64,000 bases of DNA from Anaeramoeba ignava. Taxonomy: Eukaryota; Metamonada; Anaeramoebidae. Every line of letters begins with the position of its first letter. Positions within the stretch are counted from its first letter, which is position 1. The stretch is taken from NCBI GenBank assembly GCA_028826165.1, contig JAPDFW010000076.1, positions 351,892 to 415,891 of the forward strand, read 5' to 3'. Below, piece after piece: positions 21,583-34,725 of the stretch. The notes beneath the pieces are model-generated. The model saw nothing but the letters and a program-made list of their open reading frames with translations, was not told the origin of the DNA and did no database searches. The position numbers were made by a program, and so were the translations under genes.

Positions 21583-24500
21583 ATGGCAAATCAAACAATT
21601 GAAACAGAAATTAAAAGTTTTCAAGGATTAAGAAGTGAATATACAGGACCAAATATTATCCCAAAAGAAATCAAACCAACTAGAAGTGAAAAAAAAATTA
21701 AAAAGAAATTTCCAGTATTTGTTGATCCTCAAGGAAATCTTTATGATATAAATTTTCTTCCTATTGAAGATAAAGAATCTTTACTTAAAGAATATGATGA
21801 TATTGATAGTAAATAAAATCAAAACAAAACAAAACAAAACAAACAAAAATAATAACGTTTCAAATTTATTTATAAATTAAAATATAAATTAAAATATAAA
21901 TTAAAATATAAATTTATTTATAAATTAAAATATAAATTTATTTATAAATTAAAATATAAATTTATTTATAAATTAAAATATAAATTAAAATATAAATTAA
22001 AATATAAATTATTTCCTTTATAAACAAAATAAATTTATTTATAAATGAATTAAGAAAATATAAATTAAAATAAAAATTAAAATAGAATTTATTTATAAAT
22101 TAAAATTAAATTATTTCCTTTCAAAACAAAAAGAATTCAAGAACTTATGAAAAATGAAATTAGATTAATTGAAAAATAAACAAATTGAAAATAAATTAAT
22201 TGAAAAACAAATTAATTTGAAAATAAATTAATTGAAAAATAAATTAATTGAAAACAATTTAAAATTAAGTACGAAGAAGCTTCTGTTAAATGGATTGATG
22301 ATATGGAAAAATCTCTTGGTTATTTAAGAATTCCAACTATTCTTGGAAGAACATATGCAAGACCAAGAGAAGTTAGAAGAGGGGTTTGTTTTTATTAATT
22401 TGAAAATTAAAATTAAAATTAAAATTAAAATTAAAATTAAAATTAAAATTAAAATTAAAATTAAAATCAAAATCAAAATTAAAATTTAATTTAAAATTAA
22501 AATTAAAATTAAAATTAAAAATAAAATCAAAATTAAAATTAAAATTAAAAATTAAAATTAAAAATTAAAATTAAAATTAAAATTAAAATTAAAATTAAAA
22601 TTAAAATTAAAATTAAAATTAAAATTAAAATTAAAATTAAAATTAAAATTAAAATTAAAAATTAAAATTAAAATTAAAATTAAAATTAAAATTAAAAATT
22701 AAAAATTAAAAATTAAAATTAAAATTAAAATTGTTTTTATTTTGTAAATTATTTAAAGGTTGAAGAATTAACAGAAGAAATTTCTGAAATTACTTTATTG
22801 GAATCAGAAACAGATTTGTTAACTGAAACCGAAACAGAAACAGAAATTGAAATGGAAACAGATTACGATTCTGAATGGGATAAAGAAGATAATGCACAAG
22901 TAGATGATCTGTAAATATTTAAATTTAAAAAATGAATATTTAAAAAATATTTAAATTTAAAAAATGAATATTTAAAAAATATTTAAATTAAAAAATGAAT
23001 ATTTAAAAAATATTCAAATTTAAATTCTTTTAAACAGTAAAAAAACAAGAACTCGTTCAGGATCTGATCTCTCTAAACTTAATAAAGCAAAATCATCAAA
23101 TGAAAATGAAAACAATGAAAATATTCAAAAAACTGAAGACAAAGATCAATCAAATCTTGAAGAAAAAAAATCAATTGAGGATGAAAATGAAAATGATAAT
23201 GAAAATGATAAAAATCAAGAAGATCTTCCAAGACATAGTTCAGGTCATCGAGATTCAATAGAAAGAGAATCAAATATTACAGATCGAGAAAATGTTTCCA
23301 TGTCAACAACTGAAAAAACAAAAGATAAAGAATTAATTAAATTGGATCCAATTCAAGAATTTCAACTTTACAAAATTTTAGATAAAGGATTAAATATGTA
23401 TTAATTTCAAAAATAATTTAAAAATAATTTAATTTCAAAAATAATTTAATTTCAAAAATAATTTAAAAATAATTTCATTTCAAAAATAATTTAAAAATAA
23501 TTTAATTTCAAAAATAATTTAATTTCAAAAATAATTTAAAAATAATTTAATTTCAAAATAATTTAATTTTAAAAATAATTTAATTCAAAATAATTTCAAA
23601 AATAATTTAAATTAAAAAATAATTAAAAATTAAATTAAAAATTATAGAGACCAAATTGAAAAGGAAAAATTTACTTTTGATATTAATCGTGTTTTATTTA
23701 AAAAAGATCCTTGGAATTCATTACTAATTCCTGAAGAACCAATTCCACAACATTATAAAACTTTAGCAGAATTTGATCGAGCTTATAAAAGATGGGCTCA
23801 AGTTTGTGTTCAATTTTTGGAAAATATACCACTTCATGCAAAACAATTTCAAGAACAATCTGGATTAAAACCTGTTGATGTAAAAAAAAATTTTTTTAAT
23901 TGAAAAATTTTTTTTAAATTGATTTGACATTTTTTTAAAATTAATTTTTTTTTAAATTGATTTAGCCTCAATTACAAAAAAGAAAAAAGCAAAAAAAACT
24001 CAAACAAGATTTCTTTAGAGATTATAGTTCTTGGAGAAGAAATATCTTTCTTCAAATTGCAAGCATTTCAGTAATTTTTAATTTTTAATTTTTAATTTTT
24101 AATTTTTAATTTTTATTTAAAACAAATACTTTTTATTTCGTTTTTTTTTTAAAGGTAAATGCTCCATTTGAAATTGAAAAAGATACAAAATTTTTAACAA
24201 AAACATTTAAAACAACAGAACCCAGTGAACCTTTAGAAGAAGAAAAGAAAGTAAATTATTTCTTTTTTTTCTTGATATTCTTTTATTTATTGAAAAAAAA
24301 AACACTTTTTTTTTAGAATCAACTTCACACTCTTTTAGCAAAAATGAAAAATAAATTATCATCAAAAGAAAGAATTCAAAATCTTTGTGGGAAATTTCAT
24401 GGAGTTGCTTGGGTAAATATTAAATAAATATTAAATAAATATTAGATATTAAATAAATATAAAATAAATATTAAATATTAAATAAATATTAAATAAATAT

Positions 24501-27500
24501 TAAATAAATATTAAATAAATATTAAATAAATATTAAATAAATATTAAATATTTAATAAATATTAAATAAATATTAAATAAATATTAAATATTTAATAAAT
24601 ATTAAATATTAAATATTAAATATTAAATAAATATTAAATATTAAAAATATTAAATAAATATTAAATATTAAATAATAAATATTAAATAAAAATATTAAAT
24701 AAATATTAAATAAATATTAAATAAATATTAAATAAATATTAAATAAATATTAAATAAATATTAAATAAATATTAAATAAATATTAAATAAATATTAAATA
24801 AATAATAAATAAATAAATATTAAATAAATATTAAATATTAAATAAATATTAAATATTAAATATAAAAATAAGGGTTATGGAACAACACTTGATATATCTA
24901 CAGAAATTAATCCAAATGATTTAACTAAACTTACAAAAGTTCCTGCTGTTAATTTATCCGTTTTTCTTACAAGAAGTGAAATTAAAGAAAATTCAAGAAA
25001 GAATTGTTCAAATAATATTCAAGGAAAATCAGTTCAATTTGATATTCCTGCTTATGATGTCAAGGAGGTTATTGATTGGACAAAAGTTACAAAAAATGAA
25101 AAATATTTGGATGATTTAAGAAAACAAATCCATAAATTGGGGTTTTTTGCACAATTTGATCATTTACAATCTGGTTGGGCAATTTCAATAAGACCACCAA
25201 CTGTATTTATATTTAATTTTATAAATGAATTTTAATTATAATTATAATTTTATATTTTTATATTTATATTTATATTTAAATTTTAGATGAACGATGAATT
25301 ATTGGAAAAAATTCAAGATATTGTTAAAAATTCAAATCCTTTTACAATTAAAGAATTTTTCCAAATTTTATCACTTCCACAAGTAAAAAAAAATTATTTT
25401 ATTTATCATTTCAAAATAAAAATTTTAATTTCTTTTTTAAAATTTTTATTAAAATTTAAGTTATTAGATCTTTTCCAAAGAATGCTTTCTAAAAATATTC
25501 CTGAACAAAAATCACAAAACAAAATGACTTATTTAGAATTTTTCCAAACAGTTGTTACACCCGAACATTTTATTGAATTACTTGATGAAGCAGAAAATTC
25601 AAAATCACTTTTAACACAATCAAAAATATCTAGTTTTATTACATCTTTATTACTTTCCAAAAATGGGAAATCTTATTTAGAACCATTGATTTCAGAACAA
25701 AACATCAGTAGAGTTTATCAAATTACAAATATTGTATCAATGTTCAATGATAAGAGAGTAGATATATTTCCTTTTAATGAAGAATTGATTTCATTAGTGA
25801 AAGTTGTAAGTTTAATTTTATAAATTTAAATTTTGATTTTAATTTTATAAATTTAAATTTTAATTTTAATTTTAAATTTTAATTTTAATTTTAATTTTAA
25901 TTTTAATTTTATTTTTATTTTTAATTTTATAAATGAATTTGAATTTTAATTCAAATTTTGATTTTAATTTCAATTTTATAAATGAATTTTAATTTTGAAA
26001 AGAAATTTGGAGCAGAAACAAAAATGTTTGAATTTGCAAACTTTGTCAGTATGTATTACTATTTGAAAATCCTCAAACAAATCCTTGATCAACAAGTGAT
26101 CTCACTGTATTTGGAACGAGAACTTCAAAAATCATTTGTATTCTTAATCAATTTATTAGAAGAATTTCCGAACATTATTGAGAAAGACATTTTCAAAGGA
26201 ATATCAAGCCGGTCGTCTTTATTATCAGGATATTTTCTGTTTGTAACAATACAACTACTTTATTTAGAAAGTTCTGAACTTTTCCGGATATTGAGATCAA
26301 CATCAGTAAACATGGTGTTTAGATTGAGAAATCTTGGCGGATCCAAGTTTCTCCACTCGCAAATGCACTCGAGATTTATGTGGAACTTGATGCGACAGGA
26401 AAAACATCTTGATTTTTTTGCCACAAATTATGGAGGAGCTGTTCAAAATATAACGGATGATTTATTTGTGAAAGTATCTGAAAAACGGGCAGAAAAAAAG
26501 GTGCAAATCGCAGTAAATAATGAAAATATTGAGCATGAAATAACGGATCAAGAAGTTGAGAAGAAAAAACAAGTGGAAATTCATGCAAAGAAACAGAACC
26601 AAAAACAAGTGGAAATTACAAAAGAAAATATCATTCCACAACCGCCATATATAGCGGTTCTCAGCGCAGGATTTGGCAAGTTTATCTATGAGAACATCAC
26701 GGTGAATCAACAGCTGATTTCGGTGAAACAGGTTGTTCTTTTCTCGGAATCGCTATACCACGAGATCACAAGCAAAATTGATTCTTATTTGAGTTCAAAA
26801 CAGTTGAATGTTTCAACTGGAATTAATTGCGTTGGATTTTTTCTTTCTTCAATGCTCAAATGCTTGATCAATTTGAACTTGATCACGACAGAGGACGGCG
26901 AAAAAACACAGAAAATATCAAAGAAAAAAAGCGGGAAAGGCGACAATAAGGAGATGATTCAAGACTCATTGAAAATTGACTTGAAACAATTTCAATTGAT
27001 TCAAAGTTTCTTAAGAAAATCTTCAGAAAGAGATTATCAGTTCAAATCGCACATTATGGATTGTTTGCGCAGCTTGATGAAGAACCACGAAGTTTTCAAG
27101 CTTGTCTCACAGGATCTTCAGTTCGTGACTGTTTTGCAAGATTTGTGTTTTGATGAGTCCAATTTTGCTTTTAACCGAAATTGTTGGAAAACCTTTTATC
27201 AAATGATTTATTATCATTTTGGATTCTGTCAGTTTTTAATTGAAAAGGAGAATTTGCCCACTTTTTTGACAAAAGCTTTGGGAAAAAAATCCACTGAGCA
27301 ATCACGCTCAATGGTGTTGCCAAACTCGTTATTTTATTTATCCAAACTTTTATTAATGAATACAATTGAAAAGCAAAGATTAAAAAAAGGAAAACAACCC
27401 GCTCGTTCTTACATGAAAGACGCGGTCAGAAGTCTTAAGAAAGACGTTGAATTGATTTCCGAAATGTTTATTAAAAAACATTTCTTTGTCAGACTCCATA

Positions 27501-27673
27501 TTTTATATACTAAGTTTGTCGAAAATAATGCTGGTGCTGAATATATTTCAATTGCAAAAATTTATCATACAATTGGAACTCAATCTATTCTTTCAAAATT
27601 ACTTAGAGAAGCAAAGAAATCTCAAAATTATATTGATGGAATTGAAAAAGTTAAACGGATTTTCGTTCAATGA
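21583..27673 (+). CDS. large protein of unknown function, 12 exons
   Basis: Phase-consistent exons: 21583-21808, 22277-22383, 22759-22910, 23038-23397, 23648-23879, 23966-24070, 24155-24250, 24317-24412, 24873-25202, 25287-25382, 25461-25805, 26003-27673, giving about 1271 residues. The exon 2 acceptor could also be at 22280. Residues about 110-290 are acidic, low-complexity (TETETEIEMETD, ENENDNENDKN). The rest looks soluble and mostly helical, with Trp-containing blocks (RAYKRWAQVCVQFLENIP, FRDYSSWRRNIFLQIA) and a long C-terminal helical domain, perhaps HEAT/ARM-like (SSLLSGYFLFVTIQLLYLES). There is no signal peptide or clear TM helix. I do not recognise the family. The last exon is intron-free and visibly richer in G+C than the other exons. 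Intron 25383-25460 is 78 bases and has no in-frame stop. Confidence 0.75.
24413..24872 (+). repeat. intron 8 array of unknown gene, ATATTAAATA units
   Basis: 460 bases of AATAAATATTAAAT units. Other introns of the same gene use different units: TATAAATTAAAA at 21850-22020, TTAAAA at 22400-22735, and AATAATTTAATTTCAAA at 23405-23640. Confidence 0.85.
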
Positions 27674-27906
27674 TTTTTTTAATTGATTTTTTTTAATTGA
27701 TTTTTTTCTTTTTTTAATTAAATAAAAAAGGAGAAAAAAAAAATTATTAAAATTTTTCTTCTTTTAATTTAATTTAATTAAAAAAAAAAAGAAAAAAAAT
27801 TTTTTTTTTTAAAATTTTTTTCATTTTTTTTCTTTCTATTCTTTCTAAATTAAACAAAAAAAAAAACAAAAAAAACAAAAACAAAAACAAAAATATAAAA
27901 AACAAG

Positions 27907-29341
27907 ATGCAAGATAATCAACCAAAAGAAGAGTAAAATATTCAAATAATTTAATTTTATGCATAAATTTACAATTAATTTTCAATTTATATTTTAATTT
28001 TCAATTTATATTTTAATTTTCAATTTATATTTTAATTTAAACAAAAAAGGCAAAAAATTATCCCAGAAACTTTGAAAAAAAAGAAAGAACAAATTGAAAA
28101 AATTAAGCAAGAAAGACAAAAAAAAAGAGAACAACAAATTGAAAGACAAAAAAAAAACAGACAATTAGCTCATGATAATGCTGCAAAGTATGAAGAAGAA
28201 TATAAGAAAATGGAAAGAGATTTAGTTGAAAAAAGAAGAGCAGCCAAAGCTGAAGGAAATATATATGTAGAACCTGAACCAAAGCTTGCGCTTGTTATTA
28301 GAATTAAAGGGTAATAAATAATAATATAAATAATATAAATATAAATATAAATATTTAATAAATAATAAATATTTAATAAATAATATAAATATAAATAATA
28401 AATATTCAATAAATATAAATATAAATATAAATATAAATATAAATATAAATATAAGTATTTAATAAATATAAATATTTAATAAATATTTAATAAATAAATA
28501 TAAATATAAAAATAAATATAAATATAAAAATAAATATAAATATAAATATAAATATAAATCTAAATCTAAATATAAATATAAATATAAATATAAATATAAA
28601 TATAAATATAAATATAAATATAAATATAAATATAAATATAAATATAAATATATAAATATAAATATAAATATAAATATAAATATAAATATAAATATAAATA
28701 TAAATATAAATATAAATATAAATATAAATATAAATATAAATATTTAAATAATAAATATTTAATAAATATTTAATAAATAATAAATATTTAATAAATATAA
28801 ATATTTAAATAATAAATAATTAAATAATAAATAATAAATATTTAAATAATAAATAATTAAATAATAAATAATTAAATAATTTAGAATTACTGGTGTTGCT
28901 CCAAGACAAAGAAAAATCCTTCAATTAATGCGATTAAGACAAATCAATAACGCTGTTTTTATTAAATTGAATAAAACTTCACTTAGAATGCTTCATTTTG
29001 TTGCACCATATATAGCATGGGGATATCCAACATTAGGAACAATTAGAAAACTTATTTACAAACGAGGATATGGAAAAATTCGTTCACAAAGAATTCCATT
29101 ATTAACTAACGAAATTATTGCAAAAAGACTTGGCAAAAAAAACATAGTTTCTGTGGAAGATATTGTTCATGAAATTTACACTGTTGGCCCTAATTTTAAA
29201 TACGCTAACAATTTCTTATGGCCTTTTAAATTAAATACTGCTAGAGGTGGATTATCTTATATCAAAAGAAATTTTATTGAAGGTGGTGATGCTGGAAACA
29301 GAGAAGAATATATTAATAAACTCGTTAAAAGAATGATTTAA
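27907..29341 (+). CDS. RPL7: 60S ribosomal protein L7 (uL30)
   Basis: Exons 27907-27932, 28050-28310 and 28885-29341 give 247 residues, the usual length for eukaryotic L7. The N-terminus is the long lysine/glutamine-rich helix ([20 protein letters not shown]). The core has [20 protein letters not shown], typical of the uL30 domain. The C-terminus has KRMI after the conserved [12 protein letters not shown] block. It is a component of the large ribosomal subunit. Exon 1 codes only eight residues, a layout common in ribosomal protein genes. Intron 2 is a tandem of AAATAT units. The ATG context AACAAGATG follows an A-rich leader. Confidence 0.97.
28311..28884 (+). repeat. intron 2 of RPL7, (AAATAT)n array
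   Basis: AAATAT hexamers with AATATTTAATAAATAA variants. The acceptor is TTTAG at 28880-28884. Such a large repetitive intron in a highly expressed gene is notable. Confidence 0.9.
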
Positions 29342-29643
29342 TTCTCCTTTTTTTTAGAGATTTTCTTTTGCTTTCCTATCAAAATCTTTCCTTTCTTCTT
29401 TTTGCTTTCTTTCATTCATTCGTTCGTTCCTTTTTTTTTTTGAGTCCAACTTTTAATTTCTTTTTTTTACAAAAAACAAAACACAAAAAAGAAAACAATT
29501 TTCTTTTTCTTTTTCTTTTTCTTTTTCTTACACAAGATTAATAAACAAATAATAAATTCTTTTTAACTTTTATTTTAATTTTAATTTTAATTTAAAAAAA
29601 AAATAAAAAATAAAAATAAAATAAAATTAAAAAAAAATTAAAT
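29342..29643. other. RPL7 3' flank, source of duplicated tRNA block
   Basis: T-rich, then A-rich sequence without a gene. From about 29415 (GTTCCTTTTTTTTTTTGAG) onward it is repeated almost exactly at about 32364-32575 in front of the second tRNA-Ser. Confidence 0.75.
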
Positions 29644-29724
29644 GACGGCAACGAGATTCGAACTCGCGCTCCCAGAGGGAAATTGATTAGCAGTCAACCA
29701 CCTTAACCACTCGGCCATACCGTC
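29644..29724 (-). tRNA. tRNA-Ser (GCT), copy 1
   Basis: An 81-base gene on the minus strand. Acceptor halves GACGGTA and TGCCGTC pair. The A box TGGCCGAGTGG and B box GTTCGAATC are present. The anticodon stem GTTGA/TCAAT encloses the loop CTGCTAA, so the anticodon is GCT, reading AGC/AGU serine. A long variable arm (TTTCCCTCTGGGAGC) fits a serine tRNA. No intron and no encoded CCA. A T-run follows on the minus strand. Confidence 0.97.
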
Positions 29725-32339
29725 TTAAATTTAATTTAATAAATTTATTTTTTTTAATTAATTTTAAATTTTAAAATATGTATTATTTATTTAAATTATT
29801 TTTATATTTTTATTTTTTAATATATTTTTTATTAATTTATATTAATAAAATTAAATATTTTTAATTTAATATTTATTAATAAATATTTATATTAAATATA
29901 TTTTAAATTTAATTTTATTATTATATATTAATTATTATTATATTATTTATTTATATAATTATATTAATATTTTTATTCCACTTTTTTTTTAAATAAAAAT
30001 ATAAATAAAATTAAATATAATTTATTTATAATTTATTTATAATTTATTTATAATTTATTAATAAATTTATTTTTTTTAATTAATTTTAAATTTTAAAATA
30101 TGTATTATTTATTTAAATTATTTTAAATATTTTTATTTTTAATATATTTTTTATTAATTTATATTAATTAAATTAAATAATTTTAAATTAATATTTATTA
30201 ATAAATATTTATATTAAATATATTTTTAAATTTAATTTTTATTATTATATATTAATTATTATTATATTATTTATTTATATAAATATATTAATATTTTTAT
30301 TCCACTTTTTTTTAAATAAAAAAATATCAATAAAATTTAATATAATTTATTTATAATTTATTTATAATTTATTAATAATTTATTAATAAATTTATTTTTT
30401 TTAATTAATTTTAAATTTTAAAAAATATGTATTATTTATTTAAATTATTTTTAAATTTTTATTTTTTTAATATATTTTTATTAATTTATATTAATTAAAT
30501 TAAATAATTTTAATTTAATATTTATTAATAAATATTTATATTAAATATATTTTAAATTTAATTTTATTATTATATATTAATTATTATTATATTATTTATT
30601 TATATAATTATATTAATATTTTTATTCCACTTTTTTTTTAAATAAAAAATATCAATAAAATTTAATATAATTTATTTATAATTTATTTATAATTTATTTA
30701 TAATTTATTAATAAATTTATTTTTTTAATTAATTTTAAATTTTAAAATATGTATTATTTATTTAAATTATTTTTAAATTTTTATTTTTAATATATTTTTA
30801 TTAATTTATATTAATTAAATTAAATAATTTTAATTTAATATTTATTAATAAATATTTATATTAAATATATTTTAAATTTAATTTTATTATTATATATTAA
30901 TTATTATTATATTATTTATTTATATAATTATATTAATATTTTTATTCCACTTTTTTTTTAAATAAAAAATATAAATAAAATTAAATATAATTTATTTATA
31001 ATTTATTTATAATTTATTTTATAATTTATTAATAAATTTATTTTTAATTAATTTTAAATTTTAAAATATGTATTATTTATTTAAATTATTTTTAAATTTT
31101 TATTTTTAATATATTTTTTTAATAATTTATATTAATTAAATTTAATAATTTTAAATTAATATTTATTAATAAATATTTATATTAAATATATTTTAAATTT
31201 AATTTTTATTATTATATATTAATTATTATTATTTTATTTATTTATATAAATATATTAATATTTTTATTCCACTTTTTTTTTTAATAAGAAAATATCAATA
31301 AAAATTTAATATAATTTATTTATAATTTATTTATAATTTATTAATAATTTATTAATAAATTTATTTTTTTTAATTAATTTTAAATTTTAAAATATGTATT
31401 ATTTATTTAAATTATTTTTATATTTTTATTTTTAATATATTTTTATTAATTTATATTAATTAAATTAAATAATTTTAATTTAATATTTATTAATAAATAT
31501 TTTTATTAAATATATTTTTAAATTTAATTTTATTATTATATATTAATTATTATTATTTTATTTATTTATATAAACATATTAATATTTTTATTCCACTTTT
31601 TTTTTTAAATAAGAAAATATAAATAAAATTAAATATAATTTATTTATAATTTATTTATAAGTTATTAATAATTTATTAATAATTTATTTTTTTTAATTAA
31701 TTTTAAATTTTAAAATATGTATTATTTATTTTAAATTATTTTTAAATTTTCATTTTTAATATATTTTTTTATTAATTTTATATTAATTAAATTAAATAAT
31801 TTTAATTTAATATTTATTAATAAATATTTCTATTAAATATATTTTAAATTTAATTTTATTATTATATATTAATTATTATTATATTATTTATTTATATAAT
31901 TATATTAATATTTTTATTCCACTTTTTTTTTAAATAAAAAATATCAATAAAAATTTAATATAATTTATTTATAATTTATTTATAATTTATTAATAATTTA
32001 TTAATAAATTATATTTTTAATTAATTTTAAATTTTAAAATATATATTATTTATTTAAATTATTTTTAAATTTTTATTTTTAATATATTTTTATTAATTTA
32101 TATTAATTAAATTTAATAATTTTAAATTAATATTTATTAATAAATATTTATATTAAATATATTTTAAATTTAATTTTATTATTATAAATTAATTATTATT
32201 ATATTATTTATTTATATAATTATATTAATATTTTTATTCCACTTTTTTTTTAATTAAGAAAATATCAATAAAATTTAATATAATTTATTTATAATTTATT
32301 TATAATTTATTGATAATTATTTTATAAATTTATATTTCA
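29725..32339. repeat. tandem satellite, unit about 323 bp, eight units
   Basis: Eight units of about 320-327 bases. Each has TAATTAATTTTAAATTTTAA, then ATATGTATTATTTATTTAAA, a TTATTAATAAATATTT block, and a single GC-bearing mark ATTCCACTTTTTTTTTAAAT. That mark lies near 29975, 30299, 30622, 30943, 31267, 31589, 31916 and 32237. Unit copies differ mainly in T/A run length. No coding potential is seen. Confidence 0.92.
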
Positions 32340-32575
32340 GTTGTTTTCTTGTTTTCTTTCATTCGTTCCTTTTTTTTTGAGTCCAACTTTTAATTTCTTT
32401 TTTTACAAAAAACAAAACACAAAAAAGAAAACAATTTTCTTTTTCTTTTTCTTTTTCTTACACAAGATTAATAAACAAAATAATAAATTCTTTTTAACTT
32501 TTATTTTAATTTAAATTTAATTTAAAAAAAATAAAAATAAAAATAAAATAAAAACAAATAAAAAAAAAATTAAAT
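32340..32575. repeat. duplicated leader of second tRNA-Ser
   Basis: Nearly identical to 29400-29643: the blocks GTTCCTTTTTTTTGAGTCC and CTTACACAAGATTAATAAAC are shared. This shows that tRNA plus flank was copied into the satellite array. Confidence 0.85.
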
Positions 32576-32656
32576 GACGGCAACGAGATTCGAACTCGCG
32601 CTCCCAGAGGGAAATTGATTAGCAGTCAACCACCTTAACCACTCGGCCATACCGTC
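32576..32656 (-). tRNA. tRNA-Ser (GCT), copy 2
   Basis: An 81-base sequence identical to the copy at 29644-29724 and in the same orientation, with intact A and B boxes and anticodon GCT. It lies between the two halves of the satellite array, 2,932 bases from the first copy. Confidence 0.97.
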
Positions 32657-34560
32657 TTAAATTTAATTTAATAAATTTATTTTTTTTAATTAATTTTAAA
32701 TTTTAAAATATGTATTATTTATTTAAATTATTTTTATATTTTTATTTTTTAATATATTTTTTATTAATTTATATTAATAAAATTAAATAATTTTAAATTA
32801 ATATTTATTAATAAATATTTATATTAAATATATTTTAAATTTAATTTTATTATTATATATTAATTATTATTATTTTATTTATTTATATAAACATATTAAT
32901 ATTTTTATTCCACTTTTTTTTTAATAAGAAAATATAAATAAAATTAAATATAATTTATTTATAATTTATTTATAATTTATTTATAAGTTATTAATAATTT
33001 ATTTTTTTTAATTAATTTTAAATTTTAAAATATGTATTATTTATTTAAATTATTTAAATATTTTTATTTTTTAATATATTTTTATTAATTTATATTAATT
33101 AAATTAAATAATTTTAAATTAATATTTATTAATAAATATTTATATTAAATATATTTTAAATTTAATTTTATTATTATATATTAATTATTATTATATTATT
33201 TATTTATATAAATATATTAATATTTTTATTCCACTTTTTTTTAAATAAAAAATATCAATAAAATTTAATATAATTTATTTATAATTTATTTATAATTTAT
33301 TTATAATTTATTAATAATTTATATTTTTTTAATTAATTTTAAATTTTAAAATATGTATTATTTATTTAAATTATTTTAAATATTTTTATTTTTAATATAT
33401 TTTTATTAATTTATATTAATAAAATTTAATAATTTTAAATTAATATTTATTAATAAATATTTATATTAAATATATATTAAATTTAATTTTATTATTATAT
33501 ATTAATTATTATTATATTATTTATTTATATAAACATATTAATATTTTTATTCCACTTTTTTTTAATAAGAAAATATAAATAAAATTTAATATAATTTATT
33601 TATAATTTATTTTATAAGTTATTAATAATTTATTTATAAATTATATTTTTAATTAATTTTAAATTTTAAAAATATGTATTATTTATTTTAAATTATTTAA
33701 ATATTTTTATTTTTAATATATTTTTATTAATTTATATTAATTAAAATTTAATAATTTTAATTTAATATTTATTAATAAATATTTATATTAAATATATTTT
33801 TAAATTTAATTTTATTATTATATATTAATTATTATTATATTATTTATTTATATAATTATATTAATATTTTTATTCCACTTTTTTTTTAAATAAAAAATAT
33901 AAATAAAATTTAATTATAATTTATTTATAATTTATTAATAATTTATTAATAATTTATTAATAAATTTATTTTTTTTAATTAATTTTAAATTTTAAAATAT
34001 GTATTATTTATTTTAAATTATTTTTAAATTTTTATTTTTTTAATATATTTTTATTAATTTATATTAATTAAATTAAATAATTTTTAATTTAATATTTATT
34101 AATAAATATTTCTATTAAATATATTTTAAATTTAATTTTATTATTATATATAAATTATTATTATATTATTTATTTATATAAATATATTAATATTTTTATT
34201 CCACTTTTTTTTTAAATAAAAAAATATAAATAAAATTTAATATAATTTATTTATAATTTATTTATAAGTTATTAATAATTTATTAATAAGTTATTTTTTT
34301 TAATTAATTTTAAATTTTAAAATATGTATTATTTATTTAAATTATTTTTAAATTTTTATTTTTTAATATATTTTTTATTAATTTATATTAATTAAATTAA
34401 ATAATTTTAATTTAATATTTATTAATAAATATTTATATTAAATATATTTTAAATTTAATTTTATTATTATATATAAATTATTATTATATTATTTATTTAT
34501 ATAAACATATTAATATTTTTATTCCACTTTTTTTTTAAATAAAAAAATATAAATAAAATT
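32657..34560. repeat. tandem satellite, unit about 323 bp, six units
   Basis: Continuation of the array after the second tRNA, with the ATTCCACTTTTTTT mark near 32906, 33228, 33550, 33874, 34198 and 34520. The array ends at about 34560, beside the 3' end of the RCC1-U-box gene. Confidence 0.92.
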
Positions 34561-34725
34561 AAATGGAAATTTTTTTTAATTCTTCATTTTGTGAAAAGAA
34601 AAGAAAAGATAAGAAAAGATAAGAAAAGAAAATAAAATGGAAAAATGAAAAAATGATGCAAAACAAAAACAAAATTTTTTCCGATTTTTTGTTGTTTTTT
34701 GATTTTTTAAATTTTTGAATTTGTT

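Noticed and set aside
22130-22200. Possible small exon (RIQELMKNEIRLIEK) in the first intron of the unknown gene
   Set aside because: No matching acceptor phase and no GT donor before the stop codon; exon 1 joins the next exon directly in phase.
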